Origin: Hymenoscyphus infarciens
Lineage: Eukaryota; Ascomycota; Leotiomycetes; Helotiales; Helotiaceae
DNA length: 64,000 nt
Assembly (NCBI GenBank): GCA_001414345.1
Contig: LLCB01000089.1
Location: 62,001-126,000 of the forward strand
Direction of reading: 5' to 3'
In this document: piece by piece, positions 12,766-24,108 of the stretch
Numbering within the stretch: position 1 is the first letter of the stretch
Layout of the letters: each line of letters begins with the position of its first letter
Notes under the pieces: generated by a model
The model's input: only the letters and a program-made list of their open reading frames with translations
Databases searched by the model: none
What the model was told of the DNA's origin: nothing
Position numbers and translations under genes: made by a program

Positions 12766-13371
12766 ATGGAAGGTGGCACCGAGGCCGTCAAGGGAGGGCA
12801 ATTTTCGGGATTTCGGAAGTTTTGGGACAGATTGAGCTTCTGTGGGCATTTGGGTTGGTTGAGAGTGTGCTATGGAATGAGGTGCCTTGAAGGGCATTAT
12901 TGCAAACGAGAATGCCGAGTGAAATTCACTTCGCCTGTTGACCTGTTGTAGCTATCGCATGGTAATATAGTGGAATCTAAGCACTTCAGTCCTTTATTTA
13001 TGCTTTTGTCAAAATTGTATGTTTAACTACTACATTTCATTAAGTGATCTGGTATGACTATTTCGGTTTGAAGAATGAATTCCATTGTTCACAAGCCCTT
13101 AAATTAATCAAATCAGTAAACAAATCTCAGAAACTTTTAAAAGTATAGTAGACTAGGTACTTATGCAAATAGCATCTATTTAAATATTCTAGAGTACTTG
13201 GCATACTTAAGTTAAGTGGACATATTATAAAAATTGAAGTCTATCGATTTTAGGGTGTTTCATTGCCCCAAAGTATCTGAAGAATACATTTTCAACCTCC
13301 ACTCCTCAAACAATATCCCTCAAGTCCAGCGTGCTGCGTGCCAAGAGTAATAGTTATCCATTGTATGAACG

Positions 13372-13765
13372 ATTGAACGACTGAACGAAGGGGTTTTGGA
13401 AAGAATCATTCGAGCTTACTCGATTTCTGTTTTACTAGCTTACTCAAAAGTTGCTGGCTTACTTGAACTTTATCGGCTCGCTCCAACTTTGCTGGCTTAC
13501 CTTGTTGGCTTACACGTGACTCCTTTTTGGCCCCCAAATTTGGATGTCTAGCTTATCCAATGAACAGGCAATAAGCCAACCAACTACAAGCAATCTACAC
13601 TTCAAACTTGGGGGCCAAAAACAAAGTCCCGAGTAAGCCAGAAGTAAGCCGCGAGTAACCCACGAGTAACCCACTAAAGGTTGGGGGCCAAAAATGGAGG
13701 TGCGTGTAAGCCAGAGGTAAGCCAAAAGTAAGACAAGTTCGTTTGGCTTACTTGCTGAGCGCAAT
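13372..13765. repeat. Cluster of GTAAGCC / GGCTTAC motifs, possible non-autonomous transposon
   Basis: Within about 390 bp, the left part carries AGCTTAC/GGCTTAC several times (about 13413-13516). The right part carries GTAAGCC or close variants (GTAACCC, GTAAGAC) about eight times (13634-13735), followed by another GGCTTACTTG. Three blocks of TTTTTGGCCCCCAA or its complement (around 13525, 13610 and 13680) give extra inverted symmetry. Dense subterminal heptamers of opposite orientation resemble transposase-binding arrays of hAT/P-type elements. No terminal repeat or target duplication was fixed, and no protein is encoded. Confidence 0.55.
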
Positions 13766-14486
13766 TGGAAAGGTATATCACAATTCCCCAGTACCACTCA
13801 AGTACCTCTCACGAACTACATTTCAACACATCATCTTACAATCCGAAAAATCTCGCTCATTCATTAATAAACATCTGCAATTCACATTTTCCACCCTTCA
13901 ATCCCCACATCCACCCTATAATACATCTCCTCCCTCTACAGTCCTACCCCACTATAACCCGCCGCCATCGAACAATAGCAGCTAATTCAATATTTACAGA
14001 CACATGTATGTACTGTAGCTTTTTGTTTGCCCCTTGCAGAATACATCCCCATCCATCCATCAGCACAAGAGAATTCCATCTATCCATCCATATACATCTT
14101 ACAAAACTATCAATCGCAAAGATAGTATTTATCCCCTCCCCCCAAATCTGACAAAAAACAAGTCGTCCAACAAACAGAAGCAAAAAAGAAAAAAGAAGGG
14201 TATCCGTCGCAAAGTTTAGTTTTTTCCCACACATAATCACTCCAACGCTCCAGTTCCAGGGTCCTCGAAGAAGAAAATAGTATCAGAAAGAGAAAAAGGA
14301 AAAAAGTATCCGTCTGTCTGGCTGTCCATCGTTGGTATGTAGACCGCCCTCGAAAATATCCTGCAAGGAAAATAGAAAGAAGAAGATCCCCAAGATCCAC
14401 CACCACTGCGCATATGTACCCAGAACGCAAATCGGAGTGAGTAGTCGTGCAAAGATCGAAAGTTTCCTAATATCTTGGCTCCCCAA
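13766..14486. other. 3' flank of the DOCK gene
   Basis: Normal-composition DNA rich in CATCCATC and AAAAAG runs. No conserved frame is seen, so this is likely 3' UTR and spacer. Confidence 0.5.
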
Positions 14487-17400
14487 TCACTCCTCAGCAA
14501 CACTGCTGACCAACACACTCGCCTTGCTACTCTTCTTTCCCAGCTTAAGCATGCTGAATCGCTTTCGCACACTACCAACTCGGCTACCAACGCTGCTTGT
14601 AGTATCCTGTGGTCGTTGCGAGCTAGAACTTCGACGACTGCCATCATCTCCATCCAAACCACTACCGCCATTACTTCTCGATCTCACAGTGCCAGTTTGA
14701 ACGTGCGAAAGATCACTAGAAGTGACCCATTCCCCTCCTTCCCCATCCACCGTTGCTTGTCCATTCTTCTCGGAATATAATTCTCGACCGCGTCCAGAAC
14801 CATTTAGAGTACTTGATCCGCCGAAGAAAGACTTTCGGTTCTCCTTGGAACGTGACCTATTGCTGGCGATTGACTCTTCTACTGAGATATCAGGGCCAGA
14901 GGATTTCTTGGTAGAGTTTCCATGTCCATTTGCTAACACTAGCTCTTGACCGTTTTCTGGAGGTTGGGACCTAAGAGGATTTGGCAGTTCGCCATTCGGG
15001 TTAGGACCCTTCCTTAAAAAGCTGAGACGATTTCGGTTTGTTCGTGGAGAATCGAGAATGCTGGTATCCTGTGTCGCAATCGTACCATTGGTGATACTCC
15101 CTGGGAGCAATCGTGCGCTTACTCTTCGTTCGCTAAGAGCCGGACTTGAAACTGCCCAGGTTGGTGATGGGGTCTGCTCCTGTGAGACTTGGGGAAACGT
15201 AAATGAAGCGAGCTCCGGGGCGAACGTGATTTCGAAATCTGCATATGACTTTAGAATACTGGCAATAAGACTAGGATGGAGTTTGTTGGATGGAGAGGAA
15301 TGGAGATATGTACTTTGGGCTAATTCTTCTTTGCTTTGGCGCGCAACTTGAGGTTTGGGCGGAGGTCGAGCGAACATTCCTAGACAGCGCTTGATCATAA
15401 CCGCATGGTCAATGAGAGCAATCTTGAGTGCATTTTCGAGAGGCTGGAGTTCAACTTCTTCAACTTCTTCTCCGTCGATGGTGGTAGGTAGAAGCTCCCG
15501 GTATTGTACAACACTAGTGTCGGAATTGGGGTTGACTGAGATGTTCAACGCATCCACAAGAAGAGGAGCCATATCCTCCTCTCCTTCTGCGACTCTCTTT
15601 TCAACAACTGTCATTTCTTGCGTCTTTCGAATCACGCGCTCTAGAGCTGTTTGTAGTGGACTGAGTATGATGCGGTCGACGGCGACAATTTCACTTCGGC
15701 ATAGGATTGTGGGGAATGGTTCGGCAGTGGTGTAAATAATCTTCTCAGCCGAGTGCTCCATAACAGGACCAGAAGTACTTCGTTTGGAGGTCACAGAGAA
15801 GAGTTGGGGGTGTGATGAAAGGAGGTAATCTCGAATGATTTGAGGCACTCGAGCGCGTTGAAAGACGTGATGTTCCAAATCGCGATGTGGGGTAAGTGCA
15901 GAGATATGCAAGAACTGGCCCTCAACATCATCCACATCACCACTCGTAATGATCTGAGCAGTTGGATGTTGCTCTTGCATGCGATCTGTAAAAGCAGAGG
16001 TGCGTTCCGTTGGTGATCCTTCAAAAACAAATTCCTTGTCTCGCAAGCTTGTAGGGAAGCCCATGCCTTTGTAGACAACTCGGAAATATTTTGGGACGAG
16101 TTTGTCAGCCTTTGCGATTGTTTCGTAAATCGTTGCAATAGCTCGTTGAGTTCGTGCCAGCTTGGGAAAGTCGTATACATTCTCCTGGTATTGCACCTGA
16201 AGTTCTTGATATGTGTCGAGGGCACAGCTCCAAGCCTCACCATCTTCAAAATGTTTGATGATTTCAAAGTAAATCCGTTCTTTGCGTTCGAACTGAGATT
16301 GGGCAGGAAACTCTGGGTCAACCAATGGAGGGACGATTTTGGTTGGATCCCATTCATAAAGGTCGGCATGAAGGCGTAATGCAAGTCCGGCCTCCGTCGA
16401 ATTTCTGGCGTCTGACTGGAGCTTTGCGAGTTGATGGACGTATCGTATGAAAATCTCCTCTTTCTGCATATCTCGCAGGAACTCCATCAAGCGTAATCTA
16501 TGGATCATATGTGAAGCTTCGCCAGTAACATCTGCACTATGAACGGCCACTAAGAGATCGAGGAACTCATCGATGGTCGAAACCAGCTCCCTCACAGAAT
16601 TGTATAGCTCATCCTCGCCGCGACTGTCGAGGGAACCGAATAGCGACATCAATTCGTTGATGAAGAGTTTTTGCAAGATGCTCTCAGTCAAAGGCTTTGA
16701 TTTGAATAGACTATCCAGGCAGTCAATCATCTCAGTCTGGATTACTGATAGATCCTCACTCAAAGTCCACTCACTGACGATCATGGTTTGTAGAACTTCC
16801 ACAGCAACTCTCCTAAGGCCTTCATGTACGCTGAGACAAAGTTCGACGATAGGAGCGACGAGACCAGGCACATACTGAACTTGATAACCACCCATCTTGG
16901 TCAAGTTGAACTTTTCTCGTTCATCTGCACTCGTATCCCAACCAATCGCCTCCCAGGTTTGTCTCAAGAGCGCAGCGCCATGTTCTCGAACATCACCCGC
17001 GATTTTCCACACAGCTCTTCGTTTCTGCTCCGGAAACGTCTCAAGAGCAAGTGCATCACTACCTACGAGCTTCAGTAGGGTGGTGAAAAACACTTTCCAT
17101 AGCTCGGTGTTGTAACTCTCAGCATCATCGGGCTCTGGGAGAAATGACTCTAGCAAGATCCCAGCCAGATACTCCAAGGTTTTCATTGTTGATTTGTGAT
17201 GGAATATACGGACGCTCAACCACTCTGCGGGGAAAGCCTCGCAATGGAGGATGCTGAGATGCACGTTCAACGTGTCTTCGAGAATGTTTGCCATTTCATC
17301 ATCAGCAATTTCGAGCTGCATGCCAGCAGGTGATGCTGAGAGTGCTGAGAGAATAGCAGATAGTTCCACGAGAGCCTCATCGAATTCGGCTGGGTCCGCG

Positions 17401-20400
17401 AGGGGCTTGCTTGGGAATGGGTAAATTGTTGGGAAAAGAAATGAGAGACGGGTTCTTTCCTGTTTTGGTGTTGCTTGTATCGCAAGGTAGGAGTCAATGA
17501 TTTTAGGAATATAGTCGGGAATTTCAGGCCCAAGACCCTCGACCTGGGTCGACAATATTGAACAACAAAGTCGGACCTGATCTTTCCATTGGTCGGTAAC
17601 CTCCGTTGTCTTGCCCCAGTGTGGTGCTATCCATCGAGCTGTGTTTGTGCCAAGTGCGGCTCGTTGCTCCGGTTGCGAGAATAGAACCAATTTTGAATAG
17701 TTGATAATAAGCACCAGCTTGTACAGGACAAGTTTACCCTTTACCAATGCACAAGAATCCATGAAATCGATCGCAATATGAAGAATCTCTTCCGTTTTCA
17801 ATAGCCCTGTGAGCTCAGGCAACCAAGTATGGAAATGTTGGACAGCCAATGTTTGGCTTCCGACAAGGATTGGCGCTGTGTTTCGCATGAGGCCATCCAA
17901 AGCTTTAAATATGGACCGAAGGTGTCGAGTAAATCCTGGAGATGTGCTTGTAATGCCAATACCCGCTTCCTTTGCCTTCTGTTGCCCTCTCGCGTGCGTA
18001 ATGAACTTGAGAATATGTCGCACCACTTTGAATGTAGCTCGCAACTTACGCGAAGTCTCGGGATCGGAAGGTTTGGCCAGAAGTCGAGTAAAAGACCTCA
18101 CCAGACAGGGTGTTGCAAAGGGATAATTGAACTGGGTTTCAGCGTAATGGTCGACAAGTGGGCCGAGGTTGAATCGTCGGTCATGGACAATTCCAAGCAC
18201 TGTAACAAGAGCGCTAAAGACCAAATCTTCATAGTCATCATTCCCACTGTTTTCAACCAAGATGCTAAATATGGCGTCGAACACATCGTTTAGAAGTTTC
18301 ACGATTTCAATCTCCGGTACGAAAACCAGCCGCTTTAGTAAATCCTGGAGATCCCCAGGAGGTTGCTCCTTCCACTTCAATAGGCCCAAGAGAACTTTAT
18401 CTTGAGAAAATCTTGTACTGCAGAGGTATGTTTGTAATCGAAGCGTGGCGATGGGTCCGGTGACAGCTTCATCTTTGCTAACATCATCTTTGCCCCTTGC
18501 ATTCCAAGGTGAATTGAGATATCCACCTTTGCCCATTGAATTAGCTTGTGGTGTGGCAGTAGACTCGTCATATCGATAAAGTAACAATGAATGGTGGCCA
18601 TCCCGAATGAAAGCCTGCTGATCCCACAGCGGCATATAACAAATTGAGAAAGGTTCATTTGGCGCATCCGCGAGTAACATTACCAAGTGACAAAGTGGAA
18701 CATCATTCGGGGGAATGGCAAGACGAATTGTCTGGTTCCAGGCATTTCCGCGCTCTGCGGCCGTGGATTCCCATGAGCTCACTCCTTTGGCATTTGAGGA
18801 TGGGAAGATGCAGTTTTCAATTCGTCCGCCCGCAGTTCGGTGCACTTCTAGTTTGATTTGAAGATTTTGGCCATTGAGGTTAGATGTCAAAGGCGTCGCA
18901 CTGCCGGTGGAGCGAGATAGCAGGGCATGTCGAGGTAAAAAGGCTTCATCGAGAGTGATGTAAATGTCAGACCGTTGTTTTGTTGGTGCGCCAGAGAATC
19001 CCATTTTACTCGTTTTGGATACCCCTGAGAGAAGTGTTGGTGTTGCCTTGATCAAAGCATCGGCATCCGGGTTGTCAAACGCCTTCAAATGTATTTGCAA
19101 TCGTTCTGCTTTCCGTGACCTCTCGTAATTTCCCGACTGACTTTCCATTAGCTCGCGGATTACCTCTTCCCATCCTTCTCCGAATTCCTGTTTGTCATCC
19201 TTGAGTCCAAGTGCGGGGGTCCACGCAGTCATAACTTGCTCGATTTCTTCTTCCTGCCTCATAATGGCATTGATTTTCAAGGCACCTATGCCAACCGTTC
19301 TCCCAACAGTTTGAGTGATTGTACCTGCCCGTTGATCGATTGTTGCTGGTCCTTGTGATCCGGCAGTACTTGGTGGACCATCCTTACTCTGCTCTCGACT
19401 CTGATCGCCCCCTTCTGCTAAGGAATCGAGCTTTGGAGTTATGGGAGAATTTCGTGAGAGAGATTTTGCTCTTTGGCCCCACATGAGACTTCTTCTCCCT
19501 GACTTCCCACCGCTTGATAAAGGTGGCTTGTCTCTATCTCCATTCCTGGTTGTGGCCGTCCCTTGGCGCGAAATTGAACCGCCACGAGATCTTGGTTTAC
19601 CTGACAATACAACTTGCTCTGATGCTCGTACTTTAACCACCAAAAACAATTCAGCATCTGCAGATTGAAGATCGCCAATGTCGGCTGATGCCAGGTCTGT
19701 AAATAACGTTCGCATCTGCCCGGTCTTCGCTAAACTTGTCAAGGCGCCACTCGGTGGAACGTCAACGATATAACTTTCTGAGAGAACAGTGACTGATTGC
19801 CCAGGCGATTTCGAAGCAAGGAAAAAGACGAGTGTTGTCGATTCCTTGGATGCGCCCACTAAAGCTTTCACGTCGATGAGAAGATGATGCAGAGTGAGTC
19901 TCTCGTTCACAGGCGGCGCGGGCCGTTCGTCAAGGGAACTCATCATGGATTGCAATGTGGTAATTTCGACGGCAGAGTCGTCTCCCGTCAGTACTCTTCC
20001 TAGTTCGGCAGGATCCCGCACAATCACCTCTCCATTGAATAATTTGTTTCCCTTGACCAAGTCCCAGACTGTCTTTTCTCGCAGCATCTGCAGCTCGTGT
20101 CCGGTCAGGACATTGTGGAGGAATTGCCGCCGCGCCAAATCTAGTGACTGGACCAGATTCGACATTTTTTCCAGCAGCGGATACTGCCTCGAGAGTAGCA
20201 GCTCGTGCAGATTTGTTGAATGCCATTCTCGCAAACATGAAGCGATTTCGTCCACCAGAGGCTCGGAAGCGGAGGTAGGCGTCTCATCTCCAATCTTCAA
20301 CATCGGTACCGGCGCGGGGGGCTTTGGCTCATTGGGATCTCGATTTTGGAGCAAGGACATGTCGGAGAAGGTCCCATTCGAGGATGCTTTTTTGTTATTC

Positions 20401-20888
20401 TTCCCCTTCAAACTCAACCTCACAGTTCCCTTGTTGGCGCTGCCAGTCTTGCTCTTGAGGTTTTGCACCGATTGTGGGCTTGCAAGTGGGCTTGTTTCCA
20501 CGCTTCCGAGTAGACTATCATGATTCTTTGGCCCATTTCCGTTAGTTAACGTTGGTTTTGTTTCCACATTCTGCCTCCCCTCCTCGTCTTCTCCATCCTC
20601 TTCCTCCTCGCCCAAGACTTCTCGTACCTCGACACAACTTCTGGGAAATATGCCGGAAAAAACGCGCGCCTCGAGGGTCTGCCCTTTGGTACTGGTCAAG
20701 CCGGCTAGCAGACTTGGAGGCGCGACCAAATACCCGCGGAACCATTCCCCATTGCTGCCACCCTGTTCAATTATATAGAGCTCATCGCCGAGTTCGAGGG
20801 GTAGGTCTGCCGGCGCGGAGGCGCTGAAAGGGTAGGTTGCGACGGCGAATGCGATCCGTGGGAGCGGCGTCCAGGGCATTCTCTCCAC
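14487..20888 (-). CDS. DOCK-family Rho/Rac guanine nucleotide exchange factor (SH3-DHR1-DHR2)
   Basis: One uninterrupted exon encodes 2,133 residues. The N terminus is SH3-like (AVATYPFSASAPADLPLELGD; GEWFRGYL; SGIFPRSCVEV; residues about 10-105). A DHR-1/C2 domain at about 638-860 begins DIYITLDEAFLPRHALLSR and includes PLWDQQAFIRDGHHSLLLYR. The helical middle leads to the catalytic DHR-2 at about 1470-1890, with LRLHADLYEWDPTKIV, YFRVVYKGMGFPTSLRDKEF, ILSPLQTALERVIRKTQEM and IDHAVMIKRCLGMFA. The tail is Ser-rich and basic (VRKRFSMLKLGKKSSKA). Family members activate Rac/Rho5-type GTPases with an ELMO partner and act in polarity, stress and cell-wall signalling. The domain order matches the yeast Dck1 / animal DOCK1-like class. 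The start ATG gives an SH3 with little extra N terminus. Confidence 0.95.
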   Translation of the reverse strand: MERMPWTPLPRIAFAVATYPFSASAPADLPLELGDELYIIEQGGSNGEWFRGYLVAPPSLLAGLTSTKGQTLEARVFSGIFPRSCVEVREVLGEEEEDGEDEEGRQNVETKPTLTNGNGPKNHDSLLGSVETSPLASPQSVQNLKSKTGSANKGTVRLSLKGKNNKKASSNGTFSDMSLLQNRDPNEPKPPAPVPMLKIGDETPTSASEPLVDEIASCLREWHSTNLHELLLSRQYPLLEKMSNLVQSLDLARRQFLHNVLTGHELQMLREKTVWDLVKGNKLFNGEVIVRDPAELGRVLTGDDSAVEITTLQSMMSSLDERPAPPVNERLTLHHLLIDVKALVGASKESTTLVFFLASKSPGQSVTVLSESYIVDVPPSGALTSLAKTGQMRTLFTDLASADIGDLQSADAELFLVVKVRASEQVVLSGKPRSRGGSISRQGTATTRNGDRDKPPLSSGGKSGRRSLMWGQRAKSLSRNSPITPKLDSLAEGGDQSREQSKDGPPSTAGSQGPATIDQRAGTITQTVGRTVGIGALKINAIMRQEEEIEQVMTAWTPALGLKDDKQEFGEGWEEVIRELMESQSGNYERSRKAERLQIHLKAFDNPDADALIKATPTLLSGVSKTSKMGFSGAPTKQRSDIYITLDEAFLPRHALLSRSTGSATPLTSNLNGQNLQIKLEVHRTAGGRIENCIFPSSNAKGVSSWESTAAERGNAWNQTIRLAIPPNDVPLCHLVMLLADAPNEPFSICYMPLWDQQAFIRDGHHSLLLYRYDESTATPQANSMGKGGYLNSPWNARGKDDVSKDEAVTGPIATLRLQTYLCSTRFSQDKVLLGLLKWKEQPPGDLQDLLKRLVFVPEIEIVKLLNDVFDAIFSILVENSGNDDYEDLVFSALVTVLGIVHDRRFNLGPLVDHYAETQFNYPFATPCLVRSFTRLLAKPSDPETSRKLRATFKVVRHILKFITHARGQQKAKEAGIGITSTSPGFTRHLRSIFKALDGLMRNTAPILVGSQTLAVQHFHTWLPELTGLLKTEEILHIAIDFMDSCALVKGKLVLYKLVLIINYSKLVLFSQPEQRAALGTNTARWIAPHWGKTTEVTDQWKDQVRLCCSILSTQVEGLGPEIPDYIPKIIDSYLAIQATPKQERTRLSFLFPTIYPFPSKPLADPAEFDEALVELSAILSALSASPAGMQLEIADDEMANILEDTLNVHLSILHCEAFPAEWLSVRIFHHKSTMKTLEYLAGILLESFLPEPDDAESYNTELWKVFFTTLLKLVGSDALALETFPEQKRRAVWKIAGDVREHGAALLRQTWEAIGWDTSADEREKFNLTKMGGYQVQYVPGLVAPIVELCLSVHEGLRRVAVEVLQTMIVSEWTLSEDLSVIQTEMIDCLDSLFKSKPLTESILQKLFINELMSLFGSLDSRGEDELYNSVRELVSTIDEFLDLLVAVHSADVTGEASHMIHRLRLMEFLRDMQKEEIFIRYVHQLAKLQSDARNSTEAGLALRLHADLYEWDPTKIVPPLVDPEFPAQSQFERKERIYFEIIKHFEDGEAWSCALDTYQELQVQYQENVYDFPKLARTQRAIATIYETIAKADKLVPKYFRVVYKGMGFPTSLRDKEFVFEGSPTERTSAFTDRMQEQHPTAQIITSGDVDDVEGQFLHISALTPHRDLEHHVFQRARVPQIIRDYLLSSHPQLFSVTSKRSTSGPVMEHSAEKIIYTTAEPFPTILCRSEIVAVDRIILSPLQTALERVIRKTQEMTVVEKRVAEGEEDMAPLLVDALNISVNPNSDTSVVQYRELLPTTIDGEEVEEVELQPLENALKIALIDHAVMIKRCLGMFARPPPKPQVARQSKEELAQSTYLHSSPSNKLHPSLIASILKSYADFEITFAPELASFTFPQVSQEQTPSPTWAVSSPALSERRVSARLLPGSITNGTIATQDTSILDSPRTNRNRLSFLRKGPNPNGELPNPLRSQPPENGQELVLANGHGNSTKKSSGPDISVEESIASNRSRSKENRKSFFGGSSTLNGSGRGRELYSEKNGQATVDGEGGEWVTSSDLSHVQTGTVRSRSNGGSGLDGDDGSRRSSSSQRPQDTTSSVGSRVGSVRKRFSMLKLGKKSSKASVLVSSVAEE

Positions 20889-22100
20889 CTGCTCTGCTCG
20901 ATCGTCTCTGCAAATCTATGCTCGTGGCCGGGAGGTGCTTCGAGGGGCCTGGGAGCAATGAGTATGAATGAAGACGACGATGCCACGCGGCAAAGGGATC
21001 ATCAACAAAAGATAGGGGGGCAGCGAGTAGGCATGAGCGATCGGACAGGAACGTGAACCGAAAATAGTCGTATGGAAGAAGTGAAAGAAATAGGAATATC
21101 GGTTTGCTTTAGGTGCACTGGTGGATGGGGTCGGATTTTTGCAGATCGGAGCGTGCAAGTTGTGAGCCAGCTGTGGCCGTGATAGGTACCGTAGTGATAG
21201 AGCTGCGCACGGTTATCCCGTAATTAATTTTTTAGGTGATAGCTAACCGCTTTCAATACTTTTTATTTCCACCAGTTTTAGCTCCTGTCAGAGAATTTGG
21301 ACAAGTCCAGTCTAAACTATTGGAAGCACAAGGACTATCTACGGTGCGTTTGGTCTACAATTACCTCAATCTTCTGATGGCGGCTCAGAGCGTTGATACT
21401 TTTTAAGTGTATGGATACAACCCTCCTTTTTTCATCCAAGTGGTTGGGTGGTTGGGCTAGACTTGCCAAGCCTGGTGATCAGTCACCACCTGAAACACAC
21501 GTATTTTTGAAAGCAATATTAAGCCTGGGATTGCTTGGAATAGATATGGTATTTGCCTTTTGGTTAACGAGTTCACGTTGGGGTCGATGTGGAAGAGGAC
21601 AAAGACTTGATACCCCCAGCATCAAGTGTTTATACGCAGGGGTAAGGGGGTGGGGTAGCAGGCATTTGCGATGGAGCTTGCTCTTGACTTTTCTACCCAG
21701 TTTAGTTCTCCACAGAACAGTTCAACATTTCTTCTTTTGTCAAATTGTGGATTAGACCTGAAGTCCCTGCTTATGTTAAGGTTAACCTCTAGGTATCTTG
21801 GCAAGATAAACATGCTTAATATCAACCTCATCTATCTCGATACTTCAGGGTTTATACCTTTCTACCTAGATCGACGTTCAGAATATTTCCAGGTAATTAA
21901 CTCAGGACACTTTAATTAGGTCAATGAAATTCCAATGCCTAAAGTGAAGTTTGCTATTTGCTTTTAAATCTTAGTACAGTTCCTTATATAGAAGCGCCAA
22001 AGTGGATCTTAGCCACTGCTCTAAGTATTGTTTCTTGATTCGCTGTTGTTAATAAGGTTGAATACTTATACCTATAGATCACTTCTTATTATTCTTTGTT
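20889..22100. other. Upstream region of the DOCK gene
   Basis: Divergent 5' flank of normal composition up to about 21.6 kb, then increasingly AT-rich. The open frame at 21393-21755 shows no family features and is not called. Promoter elements cannot be assigned by eye. Confidence 0.45.
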
Positions 22101-23748
22101 TCATCAAGCCTATGCAACGTATAAAAGATCCACCCTTTCTGTTATTTCTATAACTACATAGTTAACGGCCTTACTATATCTTTCTTCTACTCGTGGGGTG
22201 AGTTCTACATCTTCTCGTAGACCTGGAAATGATAGAAGCATATGAAAAATAATTTCACGTGATAAGCCTTAGTAGCATAAGGTGAAAGTTCCTAGGTACC
22301 CTGTACTAGTATATAAACAAGTGACTAACTAAATTACCTTTCTACTTTGTTATTAAATGAATTTTCTCTATAGACTAAAACGTACTAACCTATTCTTATT
22401 TATATATAAGGTTAAATTTCTCTACTAATATACTACTTTTTAACTAGTTATAAGAAGAAGAATACTTAGAACTCTTTTAGATCCTTATAAATAAGATAGA
22501 ATAACGCTAAAGAAACTTTTACTAATTTCAAAAGTCGCTTCTTAAGTATAGCTATACTTAGAGAAGTATAGAAATTAAATAGATTCTTTTATATATAAGA
22601 AAAGATTATACCTTAGCTCTAAAACTTAGCTACTATAAAGAAGAGAGATTAGAAAAACAACTTTACTAGAATAGTATCTAATCTTTTAGTTATAGATAAG
22701 AAGATATACTAAAACGCTAAGTTACGTAATATTAATACTTCGGTTTAGAATACTTCTCTATCTAGTCTAGCTCTAAACTCTCTACGATCTAATAGCGAAT
22801 TATCTACTACTTCTAAAGAGAAATTAGATAAAGTTAGTGTTTTAGGTTTCTCTATCTAATCTATTATTCTATTCTACCTCGACGCTTCTTCTCTCTTCTA
22901 TCTCTATTTTAAAGCTATCTCGTCTTCTTCTATTCTTAAATTCTAGCTTTCCTAGCTACTTCTATTTTATAGTACTTACTTACCTTTTCTTACTAAATAG
23001 AGAGGCTAGAATAGAAAGAGTTAAGCTAGTATAGTCGATAGTATTTAGAATATTATACTACTACGATATATTATTAGAAACCTATTTTAATATATACTAT
23101 TTATACTATTTAAATTTCATAAAGCCTAATAATATTATCTTTTATATTATTAGTATTTTAATCTATATTATAATAATATCGTAGTATTACTAAGCTATAA
23201 TATTTAAGCTTTTTACCTCAGTTCTTTACTCTATCTTTTTTAGTCTTATATTTTAGCTTTATATAATATAACGTATAATATAAAAAATATATAGCTAAAT
23301 AGCTAGAACTATAGATCTATTTAAATAGAGTCTTTTAAAAAAAAGAATTAGATAAATAGCTCTTAAATTAACCTAAATATTATAAGATTAAAAAGGTAGC
23401 TTATATAAGATAAAAACATATCTAAAAATCCGTACTAATTCGACGATAACGTTAGATTAATAGCTAGAATAAATATATTTCTATAAAACGATTATATTAG
23501 TTTAAAGAAAGAAAGCTAAGCTTTCTAGTATACGCTTAATCTTTATTTAATAAAGTATATAATAAGAAGTTTAGTAATAAGTAAGTAATAAAAGAGTAAA
23601 TAGAAAAAGTATAAATAGTCTTATTTTGAGAAAAAGTAGGTTTTAGCGCTTATAAGTTATTAAAAGATATACTATATAATATTACGATATTATAAGAGTA
23701 TTATAGCGTATTTAACTACGTACTACTAGGATCTTATAATAATATATT

Positions 23749-24108
23749 TATAATAGCACGAAATATATATAACTATAGTAGAGGTATATAGGAGTACGTA
23801 TAGAAGAATAACGTATATAGATACTAGGTACTAATATAGAAGAAAAAAATAACTGTCTTTCTACTATACTAAGTATAAACATCTATATATAAGAGGTTAG
23901 AGACTACTAAGTCCTAATAAGAATAATAACCGAGTCCTTTTAAATATAGCTACTAAAATAATAAGAGCTTTAAAGCTAAATATATAAGATCTTAAAGTAA
24001 AATATATAATATCTAATTCTTACTCTCTTTAGTACCTTCTATCTAATAATTTATAGAAGTATTAGTAGTTTTATAAATACTAATAATTTAGAATAGTATA
24101 CTATTATA
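23749..24108 (-). repeat. 3' LTR of the Gypsy element
   Basis: This 360-bp unit matches 31194-31553 end to end. Differences are mostly C/T and G/A transitions. Termini are TATAATAG...CTATTATA. The polypurine tract lies immediately inside it. Confidence 0.9.

Noticed and set aside
21393..21755. 120-codon plus-strand open frame upstream of the DOCK gene
   Set aside because: No recognisable domain or flanking splice sites; it lies in the probable promoter at the edge of an AT-rich island.
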